Assembly: GCA_020051695.1 (NCBI GenBank)
Contig: JAGVQM010000017.1
Location: 1-64,000, forward strand
Reading direction: 5' to 3'
Length of the DNA stretch: 64,000 bases
Origin: Candidatus Zixiibacteriota bacterium
GTDB lineage: Bacteria > Zixibacteria > MSB-5A5 > WJJR01 > JAJRUJ01
Part shown: in pieces, positions 25,034 through 33,410 of the stretch
Layout of the letters: every line of letters begins with the position of its first letter
How positions within the stretch are numbered: the first letter of the stretch is position 1
Translations under genes and position numbers: made by a program
Notes under the pieces: generated by a model
What the model was told of the DNA's origin: nothing
What the model saw: only the letters and a program-made list of their open reading frames with translations
Database searches by the model: none

Positions 25034-26074
25034 ATGGGGTTTGATGCGCTTAATGAGCGTGAGCAGGCGATCCTTAAGCTCTTGATCGAACACTACGTAG
25101 CCACCGCTGAGCCGGTTGGCTCACGGATTCTAGCTCAGAAATACACGATTGGGCTGTCTCCGGCGACAATCCGCAATACAATGCAGGATCTCGAAGAGTT
25201 GGGTCTGGTCGAACAGCCGCACACCTCGGCCGGACGGGTTCCGACCGATAAGGGTTACCGCACCTTTGTTGATCAGTTGCTGGAACTCAAGCCGATTTCC
25301 GGCCAGGAGGCCCAGGCCCTCCGAGAACAAATCAATGCCGAGGGTTCGACCGCGGTCGAGGACCTGCTGGAAAAAACAACGCGGGTGCTGGCCTCGATCT
25401 CGCAACAATTAGGCGTAACTCTGGCGCCACGTTTTGATCAGGGGATTTTGTCGCACGTCGAACTGATTCCAGTAGCCCAAAAAAAAATCCTGTTAATCCT
25501 GACGGTCAAATCGGGACTGGCCCGGACGCTGTTGGTCGAGGTGGATGTCGAGTTAAGAGATGCTGTTCTCGAACGCACGGCCCAATTGTTGAACGAACGG
25601 CTATCAGGTTCAAAAATAGGTGACTTGCATCAAAATCTTAAAGAGCGGGTTAAAGATTTGACCGGCGCCGATGCGCGGTTGTTGAAGATGTTTGTCAATG
25701 CGTCTGACTCACTTATGGGTATGGGCGGCGCCGGGGCGCTGCGGCTGGAGGGCACGACCAATCTGGTCGGCAATCCCGAATTCAAGGACCATGAAAAATT
25801 ATCGGGGGTTATTCAGCTTTTGGAGGAGCGGACCTCGCTGGTGGAATTATTACAGCAAAAGGGGATCGGCGAGGGTATCGTGATCACCATCGGCAAGGAA
25901 ATCAACCTGTCGGAGGCCGAACCCTGCGCCATGGTCACCTCGGCTTACCATGCGGGCCGCGTCTCCGGGACGATCGGCATTATCGGGCCCAAACGCATGA
26001 ATTACGGCCGTCTGGTTTCACTGGTCGAGACCACCGCGAAACTGTTGAGTAAGCAATTAAAAAAGATGTTCTAA
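25034..26074 (+). CDS. hrcA: heat-inducible transcription repressor HrcA
   Basis: 346 residues from the ATG at 25034, which follows the CIRCE and an AAAGAGGAA ribosome site; an in-frame start at 24947 would put the promoter inside the gene. The winged-helix N-terminus is classic: LNEREQAILKLLIEHYVATAEPVGSRIL, then LSPATIRNTMQDLEELGLVEQPHTSAGRVPTD in three blocks, and a GYRTFVDQLL hinge. The GAF-like C-terminal domain ends with GTIGIIGPKRMNYGRLVSLVE, also conserved. It represses class I chaperone genes by binding CIRCE, with GroE needed to keep it active in known systems. grpE follows after 7 bases. Confidence 0.98.
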   Translation: MGFDALNEREQAILKLLIEHYVATAEPVGSRILAQKYTIGLSPATIRNTMQDLEELGLVEQPHTSAGRVPTDKGYRTFVDQLLELKPISGQEAQALREQINAEGSTAVEDLLEKTTRVLASISQQLGVTLAPRFDQGILSHVELIPVAQKKILLILTVKSGLARTLLVEVDVELRDAVLERTAQLLNERLSGSKIGDLHQNLKERVKDLTGADARLLKMFVNASDSLMGMGGAGALRLEGTTNLVGNPEFKDHEKLSGVIQLLEERTSLVELLQQKGIGEGIVITIGKEINLSEAEPCAMVTSAYHAGRVSGTIGIIGPKRMNYGRLVSLVETTAKLLSKQLKKMF

Positions 26075-26081
26075 TACCACT

Positions 26082-26687
26082 ATGAGCGAGAAAAAAGAAC
26101 AAGCACCGGCGCCCGAAGAAACCGATCCGACGGAAGTCGAGATCGAACATCTCGATTCTCAGCCGGATGAAACCAAGCCGGCGGCCGAGGGACAACCGGC
26201 CGAGCGGGTCGAAAAAACCGAGCCGGAGACTCCGCCCGACTGGGAGGACCGTTATTTGCGGCTGGCTGCCGAGTTCGATAATTACCGGAAACGTTCGGCG
26301 CGGGATTTTGCCCGGATTGTCAAGACCGCCGAGGGCGAGTTGATCCTGGAATTGACCGAGGTTTTGGATAACCTGGAGCGCGCGCTTAGTCCCGAACACC
26401 GCAACGGCGGGTTGGAAGAATTGGTCAAAGGGATTGAATTAACCCGCGAGCAGTTTCAATCCGTGCTGGAGAAACGCGGTTTAACCCGCATGAAATCCAT
26501 CGGCGAACCGTTTGATCCCGAAAAACATGAGGCGATGATGCAAATGGACTCCGATGATATCCCGGAAGGCCATGTCGCCGGTGAAATCGCCGTAGGGTAT
26601 GAGTTAGGGGATAGAGTCCTGCGCCACGCCAAAGTCATCGTCTCCCGCGGCCCGGCGAAAAAAGCAGAAGAAACAGAAAAGGAGTAG
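26082..26687 (+). CDS. grpE: nucleotide exchange factor GrpE
   Basis: 201 residues. An acidic, disordered start (~1-48) is followed by the long dimer-forming helix (YLRLAAEFDNYRKRSARDF) and the beta domain: FDPEKHEAMMQ, IPEGHVAGEIAVGYELGDRVLRHAKVIVSRG spread over ~145-190, all conserved. It drives ADP release from DnaK. It is directly after hrcA. dnaK, usually next, is displaced by about 1.6 kb of accessory sequence that begins with a palindrome 14 bases past the stop. Confidence 0.97.
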   Translation: MSEKKEQAPAPEETDPTEVEIEHLDSQPDETKPAAEGQPAERVEKTEPETPPDWEDRYLRLAAEFDNYRKRSARDFARIVKTAEGELILELTEVLDNLERALSPEHRNGGLEELVKGIELTREQFQSVLEKRGLTRMKSIGEPFDPEKHEAMMQMDSDDIPEGHVAGEIAVGYELGDRVLRHAKVIVSRGPAKKAEETEKE

Positions 26688-26701
26688 GTCGAATACCGGG
26701 T

Positions 26702-26720
26702 ACCCCACCGCTTGCGGTGG
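26702..26720. repeat. REP-like palindrome after grpE
   Basis: CCACCG-cttg-CGGTGG in a context GGTACCCCACCGCTTGCGGTGG that recurs at 27366-27387, while CCCACCG/CGGTGGG cores are at 1145, 4612 and 4722. The sequences after the two nearby copies also share a GTCATTC...CGCAGG-like tail. Confidence 0.75.
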
Positions 26721-26809
26721 ATCGGTGATTTTTCAGTCGTCATTCGGGTGCAGGCCGGAAACATGGGGCAGGGAGGAAACCAATCCACCCCGGTGGAGCC
26801 GTACACAAG

Positions 26810-27289
26810 ATGGATTCAGGAGTGGCGATATCACTGGCGGTCTCACTTTTGCTCGCGCGTGGCAGCAAATTATATGCGGAGGCAAGAAACCGACTGCGAT
26901 GCCATTTTGCATTTGTTGAGATTAAACCTGATGCCGGGATCCAACTGGTGCTGGAGTGCCGGAATGCTTCTTCCCATCAGGTCGAAATGGAAGAAGTCGA
27001 ATTAACATTGAACCACAGGTATCTTGGGGAAATAATTTTCAAGCCGTCGGCGAAATTTGATGTGACCGGGTGGCCCAAAACTGGGCGTGTTGTTGAGGTA
27101 CCACGCCAGAGCGTTCGGCGAATACGCGTTTTGTTTGCTCCGGAAGAGATTCCCAATCCGGAGACGGCGCGGAAAGAGACAGCACAGTATGTGCTTAATA
27201 AGGCGACCGAGTTGAAGTTTAATGTCCATGTACTGTATCGGGGCCGTTCATACGAATCGGGTTGGGTCAGCGGGCCGGAGCGATTATGA
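26810..27289 (+). CDS. small single-pass membrane protein, paralogue A of a pair
   Basis: 159 residues. A short hydrophobic start (VAISLAVSLLLA) would anchor a beta-rich soluble domain. Its core, LECRNASSHQVEMEEVELTL...LGEIIFKP, matches the product of the gene at 27682-28218 (IRCQNSTDEDLEVEEV...LGRILFNKP), and both go on with a V/I-P-x-x-x-x-R-R-(I/V) turn. The two are therefore diverged paralogues. No known family is recognised. It sits between grpE and dnaK, flanked by palindromic repeats, so it was most likely inserted as part of an accessory block. No clear ribosome site stands before the ATG. Confidence 0.6.
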   Translation: MDSGVAISLAVSLLLARGSKLYAEARNRLRCHFAFVEIKPDAGIQLVLECRNASSHQVEMEEVELTLNHRYLGEIIFKPSAKFDVTGWPKTGRVVEVPRQSVRRIRVLFAPEEIPNPETARKETAQYVLNKATELKFNVHVLYRGRSYESGWVSGPERL

Positions 27290-27367
27290 AGCAGGAGGGA
27301 TATCCGCCGCGGTGGGGAAAGCAGGGACGGGGTAGGGGACATCTGCAAAGAACACAAGAAACATGGT

Positions 27368-27388
27368 ACCCCACCGCTTGCGGTGGGT
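27368..27388. repeat. REP-like palindrome
   Basis: ACCCCACCG-cttg-CGGTGGGT: a near-perfect palindrome, the cleanest member of the CCCACCG/CGGTGGG family in the window. It lies 20 bases before the MITE-like foldback. Confidence 0.8.
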
Positions 27389-27407
27389 CGGCAAAATCTG
27401 ATTTGTC

Positions 27408-27585
27408 ATTCCCGCGCAGGGGCTTGTTGAAAAAGTCCCATCGGAGGATTTTTTGCAGGTCGGGTTCCGAGTGAAGCGGAGCGCAACGAGAAACCCGGCA
27501 AGGAGATGTCGGCTTTCTTCGTCCGCCTGTGGCGGACTCCGGAAGCCGACCTACCGGGTTTTTCAACAAGCCCGCAGGCGGGAAT
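27408..27585. mobile_element. MITE-like foldback element (about 178 bp)
   Basis: Terminal inverted repeats of 27 bases (27408-27434 and 27559-27585; 23 match) share GGCTTGTTGAAAAA with its reverse complement and end in ATTCCCGC / GCGGGAAT. Inside lies a second long hairpin: GTCGGCTT (27508-27515) with AAGCCGAC (27543-27550), and within it GTCCGCC-tgt-GGCGGAC (27521-27537). No reading frame of note is inside. The whole transcript would fold into a large cruciform. It looks like a non-autonomous element or a composite REP. Confidence 0.75.
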
Positions 27586-27628
27586 CCAATCTGGCTTTTG
27601 AAGATATTTACCGGAATCCAGGGGCGGG

Positions 27629-27646
27629 GCAGATGTGGACATCTGC
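27629..27646. repeat. perfect palindrome before the second paralogue
   Basis: GCAGATGT-gg-ACATCTGC, 8-bp arms. A half copy (GGGGACATCTGC) lies at 27336-27347, upstream of the foldback. It could be an operator for the gene at 27682 or a remnant of repeat insertion. Confidence 0.6.
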
Positions 27647-27681
27647 CGCGGCGGACCGCCCACGAGGAGTAAAATTTGATC

Positions 27682-28218
27682 ATGGAATGGATGTTTGATA
27701 ATATAATTCCCTTTTCCGTGGGGGTAGTTAGTACTGTGATTGCGGGAATAATTCTCCATTGTTGGAAAAATCGATTCCGATTTTCAATCAAATATGAAAT
27801 GCCAACATATTCTAATCAGCTATTTGTCCTCAATATAAGGTGCCAAAATAGCACTGACGAGGATTTGGAGGTTGAAGAAGTTATATGCGACATGACGCAT
27901 GCAGAACTTGGTCGTATATTGTTCAACAAACCCGACTATATAAAAATCGACAACGAGGAAAATGCCGCAATCATTCCGGCCAAGAAAATGCGCCGGGTGA
28001 CGGCAAGATTTGATATGCGGCATCAGGGAAATGATGATGTTTGGAATGGCAAAGTGGGGGCGGATTTATTTCAAGCATTAACAAAGCATACGTTGACGAT
28101 CCTCACTACTTATAAGGGAATAAAAAAGAGAATAGAATGCAAAGTGCCAAATGATATGTTAAATTTGATTGAACAAAAAGGTCCATTTGTCCGTGCGATT
28201 GGGGGGATAAGACGTTAA
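27682..28218 (+). CDS. small single-pass membrane protein, paralogue B of a pair
   Basis: 178 residues from the ATG at 27682; a TTG at 27676 is better spaced from the GAGGAG at 27664-27669 and may be the true start. A membrane helix (IIPFSVGVVSTVIAGIILH, ~6-25) precedes a soluble domain with the block IRCQNSTDEDLEVEEV shared with paralogue A (26810-27289). The base composition is AT-richer than both dnaK and paralogue A, suggesting independent arrival or faster divergence. Function unknown. It sits just ahead of dnaK in the same direction. Confidence 0.7.
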   Translation: MEWMFDNIIPFSVGVVSTVIAGIILHCWKNRFRFSIKYEMPTYSNQLFVLNIRCQNSTDEDLEVEEVICDMTHAELGRILFNKPDYIKIDNEENAAIIPAKKMRRVTARFDMRHQGNDDVWNGKVGADLFQALTKHTLTILTTYKGIKKRIECKVPNDMLNLIEQKGPFVRAIGGIRR

Positions 28219-28220
28219 TT

Positions 28221-28238
28221 AATACCCCTAAGGGTATT
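28221..28238 (+). other. short hairpin upstream of dnaK
   Basis: AATACCC-ctaa-GGGTATT, directly after the paralogue B stop and 58 bases before dnaK. There is no T-run, so it is a weak terminator or a site in the dnaK leader. A CIRCE is absent here. Confidence 0.5.
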
Positions 28239-28296
28239 GTGCGCGTAGACTATATCGAAAATAATTCGTTGAAAATATGCGGAGGGTTGACAGGCA

Positions 28297-30219
28297 ATGG
28301 GTAAAGTGATCGGTATCGATCTGGGGACCACCAACTCCTGCGTGGCCGTCATGGAAGGCGGCGATGCGGTGGTCATCCCCAATCCCGAGGGCGGGCGCAC
28401 CACCCCGTCGGTGGTGGCGTTCACCAAATCCGGGGAACGGCTGGTCGGACAGGTCGCCAAACGACAGGCGATCACCAATCCGGAAAACACCATTTTCTCG
28501 ATCAAGCGCTTTATGGGGCGCAAGCATCACGAGGTTTCCGCCGAGGAAAAAATCGTCCCTTATAAAGTCGTGGCCGATGTCGGCGGCGATTGCCGGGTGA
28601 AAATCGAGGACACGCTGTATGCTCCGCCGGAAATCTCGGCGATGATCCTCCAATCGATGAAAAAAACGGCCGAGGAATATCTCGGCACGACGGTCACCCA
28701 GGCGGTGATTACCGTTCCCGCCTATTTTAACGACAGCCAGCGGCAGGCGACCAAGGACGCCGGGCGCATCGCCGGGCTGGAAGTGTTACGCATCATCAAC
28801 GAACCGACCGCGGCCTCGCTGGCCTATGGGCTGGATAAAAAGAAGGATGAAAAAATCGCCGTGTTCGATTTGGGCGGCGGTACCTTCGATGTCTCCATCC
28901 TCGAATTAGGCGACGGCGTCTTTGAAGTTCGCTCGACCAACGGCGACACGCACCTCGGCGGCGACGATTTCGACCAGCGCATCATCGATTGGATGGCCGA
29001 CGAGTTCAAACGCGAACAGGGCATCGACCTGCGCAAGGACCGCATGGCCCTCCAGCGGCTGAAAGAAGCGGCGGAAAAAGCCAAATGCGAACTGTCCACC
29101 ACGATGCAGACCAATATCAACCTGCCGTTTGTGACCGCCGATCAATCCGGCCCCAAACACCTTGATTTGACTCTTTCCCGCGCCAAGCTGGAACAATTGG
29201 TCGACGACCTGATTCAACGCACCGTCGGGCCATGTAAAAAGGCCTTGCAGGATGCCGGTTGTGCGGCATCCGATATTGACGAGGTCGTGCTGGTCGGCGG
29301 GATGATTCGCATGCCGAAAGTGCAGCAAGTGGTCAAAGAGATCTTCGGGCGTGAACCGCATAAGGGTGTCAATCCCGATGAAGTCGTGGCGATCGGCGCG
29401 GCAATTCAGGGCGGTGTGCTTTCCGGCGATGTCAAGGACGTGTTGTTGTTGGACGTCACGCCGTTATCCCTGGGTATCGAAACGCTCGGCGGAATTATGA
29501 CCCGGCTGATCGAACGCAATACGACGATCCCCACCAAAAAATCGCAAATATTTTCAACTGCCTCGGATAATCAACCGGCGGTTTCGATCCATGTGTTACA
29601 GGGCGAACGCGAGATGGCGCTCGACAACCGTACGCTCGGGCGGTTCGACCTCGTGGGTATCCCGGCGGCGCCGCGCGGCGTGCCGCAAATCGAAGTCAGC
29701 TTCGATATCGACGCCAACGGCATCGTGCATGTCTCGGCCAAAGACCTCGGCACCGGGACCGAGCAGAAGATCAAGATTGAATCATCCTCCGGTTTGTCGG
29801 AGCAGGAAATCGAAAAGATGGTCAAAGACGCCGACCAGCATTCCGAAGAAGATAAAAAACAAAAAGAACTTGTGGAGGCTCGCAACAAAGCCGACCAGAT
29901 GGTTTACACCACCGAGAAAACACTTAAAGATTACGGTGACAAAATCTCCGACAACGATAAGAAAAACATCGAGTCGGCCATCGAAAAAGTCAAGGCGGTA
30001 CAATCAGGATCAGATGCGGCGGCAATCAATTCGGCCATTGATGCGTTGATGACGGCCTCGCATAAACTGGCCGAGGAAATGTACAAGCAGCAGACCGCGC
30101 AACAAGGCGGTGGGGCCACGGCCGGACCGCCGCCGGGGGCGGGCCCGGCTGAATCATCGGCCGACAAAGGCGGCGCGGTGGACGCCGATTTTGAAGTCGT
30201 CGATGACGATAAAAAATAA
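28297..30219 (+). CDS. dnaK: molecular chaperone DnaK (Hsp70)
   Basis: 640 residues. All Hsp70 signatures are intact: [17 protein letters not shown] at the start, [17 protein letters not shown] (~188-204) and [17 protein letters not shown] (~330-345; the usual GGSTR reads GGMIR), then the substrate domain ([16 protein letters not shown]) and a Gln/Gly/Pro-rich tail ending [11 protein letters not shown]-driven folding of clients with DnaJ and GrpE in the cytoplasm. GGAGGG stands before the ATG. It forms an operon with dnaJ (56-base gap) but is separated from grpE by the accessory block. Confidence 0.99.
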   Translation: MGKVIGIDLGTTNSCVAVMEGGDAVVIPNPEGGRTTPSVVAFTKSGERLVGQVAKRQAITNPENTIFSIKRFMGRKHHEVSAEEKIVPYKVVADVGGDCRVKIEDTLYAPPEISAMILQSMKKTAEEYLGTTVTQAVITVPAYFNDSQRQATKDAGRIAGLEVLRIINEPTAASLAYGLDKKKDEKIAVFDLGGGTFDVSILELGDGVFEVRSTNGDTHLGGDDFDQRIIDWMADEFKREQGIDLRKDRMALQRLKEAAEKAKCELSTTMQTNINLPFVTADQSGPKHLDLTLSRAKLEQLVDDLIQRTVGPCKKALQDAGCAASDIDEVVLVGGMIRMPKVQQVVKEIFGREPHKGVNPDEVVAIGAAIQGGVLSGDVKDVLLLDVTPLSLGIETLGGIMTRLIERNTTIPTKKSQIFSTASDNQPAVSIHVLQGEREMALDNRTLGRFDLVGIPAAPRGVPQIEVSFDIDANGIVHVSAKDLGTGTEQKIKIESSSGLSEQEIEKMVKDADQHSEEDKKQKELVEARNKADQMVYTTEKTLKDYGDKISDNDKKNIESAIEKVKAVQSGSDAAAINSAIDALMTASHKLAEEMYKQQTAQQGGGATAGPPPGAGPAESSADKGGAVDADFEVVDDDKK

Positions 30220-30275
30220 TTGTCGGCGAGTCGATACCCAGGTGAATTGGTATAGATCAGGCGGTAGATACGCGC

Positions 30276-31433
30276 ATGGCCAAACGTGACTACTATGAAA
30301 TCCTCGAACTGGGGCGCGATGCCTCCGAGGACGAAGTGAAAAAAGCGTATCGCCGCCAGGCGGTGAAATTTCACCCCGACAAAAATCCGGGCGACAAAGC
30401 CGCCGAGGAAAAATTCAAGGAAGCCACCGAGGCCTATGAAATCCTCAAAGACCCGCAAAAGCGGCAGGCGTATGACCAATACGGCCACGCTGCGTTTCAA
30501 CAGGGCGCAGGCGGTGGCTTCGGCGGTTTCGGCGGATTTGATCTGTCCGATGCCCTCCGCGCGTTCATGCGCGATTTCGGCGGCTTTGGTGGCGCTTTCG
30601 ATGACCTGTTCGGCGGGGGTGGCCGGTCACGACGCAACGGCCCGGCACGCGGCCAGGACTTGCGGATTAAATTGCCCATGACCCTGGAGGAACTGGCCAC
30701 CGGCGCCAGCAAAAAACTGCGGATTCAGCGGCTGGTGGATTGTGACCGTTGCGGCGGCACGGGCGCCGAGCCGGGACATGCTGCGGAGCGCTGCCCTAAC
30801 TGCCATGGCGCCGGAGAAGTCCGTCAGGTTTCCCGTTCATTTTTCGGGCAGTTTGTCAATGTGTCCGCCTGTTCGCGTTGCCGTGGCACGGGCCAGATTA
30901 TCACCCATCCCTGCACGGTGTGCCGGGGGGAGGGACGTGTCCACGGCGCCACCACGCTCAATGTGAAAATCCCCGCCGGGGCTGGCAACGGCAATTATGT
31001 CCCGGTCTCCGGCGCGGGGCATTCCGGGACTCACGGCGGCCCGCCGGGCGACGCCGCTGTGCTGATCGAAGAGAAGCCGCACGATATTTTTACCCGCGAC
31101 GGTGACAACCTTATCTGTGAGGTCCCGATCAGCGTCTGTCAGGCCGCCCTGGGCGATGAAATTACCGTACCCACCCTTAACGGCGACGAAACGGTTAAAA
31201 TCCCCGCCGGTACCCAGTCCGGCAAGATCATCCGGCTGAAAAACAAGGGCATCCCTCACCTTCAGGGTTTCGGCCGGGGGGATGAACTGGTGCGGCTGGT
31301 GGTTTGGGTGCCGACCAGGCTCTCGGCCGAGGAAAAGCAGTTGTTCAAGAAACTGGCAGCCATGCACGGCACAAAACCACCCGCTGCCGACCGGAGTTTC
31401 TTCGAAAAATTGCGGCAGACGTTGGGTGTATGA
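30276..31433 (+). CDS. dnaJ: chaperone DnaJ (Hsp40)
   Basis: 385 residues. A J domain (~1-70) with the HPD motif ([18 protein letters not shown]) is followed by a Gly/Phe-rich linker with repeated GGFGGF. The zinc-binding domain has four CxxCxGxG-type repeats: [32 protein letters not shown] and [10 protein letters not shown]. The C-terminal peptide-binding domains ([12 protein letters not shown]... [19 protein letters not shown]) complete it. It presents clients to DnaK and stimulates its ATPase. It is the last gene of the heat-shock cluster; a strong terminator lies 280 bases downstream. Confidence 0.98.
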   Translation: MAKRDYYEILELGRDASEDEVKKAYRRQAVKFHPDKNPGDKAAEEKFKEATEAYEILKDPQKRQAYDQYGHAAFQQGAGGGFGGFGGFDLSDALRAFMRDFGGFGGAFDDLFGGGGRSRRNGPARGQDLRIKLPMTLEELATGASKKLRIQRLVDCDRCGGTGAEPGHAAERCPNCHGAGEVRQVSRSFFGQFVNVSACSRCRGTGQIITHPCTVCRGEGRVHGATTLNVKIPAGAGNGNYVPVSGAGHSGTHGGPPGDAAVLIEEKPHDIFTRDGDNLICEVPISVCQAALGDEITVPTLNGDETVKIPAGTQSGKIIRLKNKGIPHLQGFGRGDELVRLVVWVPTRLSAEEKQLFKKLAAMHGTKPPAADRSFFEKLRQTLGV

Positions 31434-31713
31434 GAGTTCGGGCGAGCGGACGCGCGGTGGAATTCTTCGGCTTAAAATGATTTCTGCGGTATTACGAAGT
31501 CCCGTATCGGTTAAGATATAAGCACTTACGGCAGTCGAATAGACTCTTGGGGCGGCAAAAATGTCTCCTCAGCTACACGTATCGCTACACTCGATGTAAG
31601 ATATTGATACAAATAGATTCCCGCTTAAGGAATAAAGTCCCGCATGATGGGTATTTTCGATGTGGGGTGCCCTCCCTATCGTGGGTCCCTGCCGCTTCTT
31701 GGCTGTTGACGAC

Positions 31714-31748
31714 GGGAGCGGCCCGCCGGCCGCTCCCCAATTTTTTTT
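31714..31748 (+). terminator. strong terminator downstream of dnaJ
   Basis: A perfect 10-bp stem GGGAGCGGCC-cgcc-GGCCGCTCCC followed by CAA and a run of eight T. It should end transcripts coming from dnaJ. Confidence 0.9.
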
Positions 31749-31879
31749 ACGGCGGATGGATTTGTGGAAGTTTTTCCGCGAAAAATTTTTTGTGGGCCAA
31801 ACCAAAAAAGACAATTATCGTATTGTATTTTGAAAGAGGGAGGCAGGACAGGCACATTGGCCGAATTATTTCAAGTTCA

Positions 31880-32043
31880 CGTATGAGACATTAAGTGTTC
31901 CGCTGCCCAACGGGCCGGTGAATTTTGTGTAATCGGTTGTGGTTGAATAACGAGACATCCGAACCGTGTAATCCCCTGGGGACCGCATAGTGCGGGACTT
32001 AAGGGATAAACAGCCCCGGTGACCCCGACACCGGGGTTTTTTT
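31880..32043 (+). ncRNA. candidate small RNA ending at an orphan terminator
   Basis: A non-coding stretch that ends in a textbook terminator (CCCCGGT at 32014-32020, ACCGGGG at 32030-32036, then seven T). The dnaJ transcript is already stopped at 31714-31748, so something should start in between. Small stems (CCCC-t-GGGG around 31974-31982 and CCGCA/TGCGG at 31983-31995) precede the terminator. No family (6S, tmRNA, SRP, RNase P) is recognised and the 5' end is only a guess. Confidence 0.3.
32014..32043 (+). terminator. orphan terminator
   Basis: Stem CCCCGGT/ACCGGGG with a 9-base loop and seven T on the plus strand. It is not oriented to serve the minus-strand gene that ends at 32088. Confidence 0.85.
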
Positions 32044-32087
32044 ATGCAGGATGATGCGCCTGTTCAGGTTGGTGAAATACCGGAGAA

Positions 32088-33410
32088 TCAGACAATAGAC
32101 AACAGCGTCTCCACCAGACTATACGTGGATTGATGAACCCGGCAACCGGTTTCCTCCACCACGACGGGCGGGGTTTTGTCGTCCAGAAACAATTCCTCCG
32201 AATTAAGGCAATCCGGTGGCAGGACGACATCGCAGTCAGTCAATCCTGCTTTGCGCAGACCGGCAACAATATCCTCGCCGGTCAACAAGCCACTCACCGT
32301 AACCGTCTGGCCCCAGAATTCGCTCGGCACGATTTCCACCGTCAGCTTCAAATTTGCTACTGTCGCCGAAATCCGATTGGCCAGCTCTTTCAGGAACGGG
32401 CCGGCCGACTTGCCGGTGACCAGGGTCAATTGGCGCGGAGCAGGGAGGGAAGCCGGCAGGCGGTCACGTTCTTCTTCGAATGTATCCATGAACCGCCGAA
32501 GCAAACCGATCCCATTCTCCAGCTGGGGATAATCCCCATAATATTCCGCTGGGGGGACGGGTTGACCCGCGAGGATAAACAATTCATCGGCGGCGTACAC
32601 CAGCGGATCATCAAAACGCGCCAGGCACGATTCGCGCATGCGCTCGATCTGTTCGAGCAACCTGCGTCCCTCTGCCGAAGTGTTCAAGCGCACTTCTGGC
32701 AATCCCTCGCGGTATCTGGTCAAACCCACCGGAACCACGCCGATTGACAGGACATCCGGATACAATTCCGCCAGATCATTAAGTGTCCGGTACAGGACCG
32801 CGCCGTCGTTTAATCCGGGGACGACGACAATTTGTGTATGGACCATGATGCCCCGGTCGATCAGCCGCCGCAGGTCGTCCATTATCGGCCGGGCCTGCGG
32901 CGCCGACAGATGGCGCCGTCGGACAGCATCATCCGTGGCGTGCACTGAAATGTAAAGCGGGGAGAGGCACTGCTCGAATATGCGTTCATAATCATCGTCG
33001 GTTACATTCGTCAGCGTGATAAAATTCCCGTGCAAAAAAGACAGCCGGTAATCGTCGTCCTTGATATACAGCGCCCGGCGCATGCGTTTTTTGGGCTGCT
33101 GTTTGACAAAACAAAAATCGCAGTCGGCTTTGCAGACACGAATTCTATCGGGGACGAGTTCCACGCCCAATTGCCGGTCGATCGGTTTGTCGATGCTGAC
33201 CGTGATTTCACTGCCGTCGGCTCGACGGATCTCGATATCCAACTCTTCGTCGGCTGAATAGAAGATCACATCCAGCCCGTCGCGGACGGTTTGGCCGTTG
33301 ATCGAGATGATTTCATCTCCCGGAGTTAGTGTCCCGGCGGGGATGAATTCATCGTCGACGATTCTGGCGATATAGACGCCGATGGCACGACCTCCCAGGT
33401 TATCAAACAC
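32088..33410 (-). CDS. DUF512 / PDZ radical-SAM-like FeS protein
   Basis: 440 residues. A PDZ-like N-terminus (GVYIARIVDDEFIPAGTLTPGDEIISINGQ in pieces, ~10-70) is followed by a radical-SAM-like region with the cysteine motif CKADCDFCFVKQQP (~93-106) and HATDDAVRRRHLSAP. The DUF512 C-terminus follows, with VYAADELFILAGQPVPP and GLLTGEDIV. The family occurs in Firmicutes and Cyanobacteria as a predicted FeS oxidoreductase of unknown substrate. The start is a GTG that follows the stop of the upstream gene without a gap (TGAGTG), so the two are translated in tandem. Confidence 0.85.
   Translation of the reverse strand: MFDNLGGRAIGVYIARIVDDEFIPAGTLTPGDEIISINGQTVRDGLDVIFYSADEELDIEIRRADGSEITVSIDKPIDRQLGVELVPDRIRVCKADCDFCFVKQQPKKRMRRALYIKDDDYRLSFLHGNFITLTNVTDDDYERIFEQCLSPLYISVHATDDAVRRRHLSAPQARPIMDDLRRLIDRGIMVHTQIVVVPGLNDGAVLYRTLNDLAELYPDVLSIGVVPVGLTRYREGLPEVRLNTSAEGRRLLEQIERMRESCLARFDDPLVYAADELFILAGQPVPPAEYYGDYPQLENGIGLLRRFMDTFEEERDRLPASLPAPRQLTLVTGKSAGPFLKELANRISATVANLKLTVEIVPSEFWGQTVTVSGLLTGEDIVAGLRKAGLTDCDVVLPPDCLNSEELFLDDKTPPVVVEETGCRVHQSTYSLVETLLSIV

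Larger units (their letters stand above)
31434..32087. other. 654-base gap between dnaJ and the DUF512 gene
   Basis: No convincing protein gene is seen. The stretch holds two strong plus-strand terminators (31714-31748 and 32014-32043) and, between them, several small stems including CCGCA-tag-TGCGG at 31983-31995. Because the second terminator has no protein gene between it and the first, this gap is the best place in the window for an unannotated small RNA. Confidence 0.6.

Noticed and set aside
31880-32043. 6S RNA, tmRNA, SRP RNA or RNase P RNA
   Set aside because: I looked for the conserved cores of these RNAs in the gap after dnaJ and found none; only the orphan terminator supports a small RNA.
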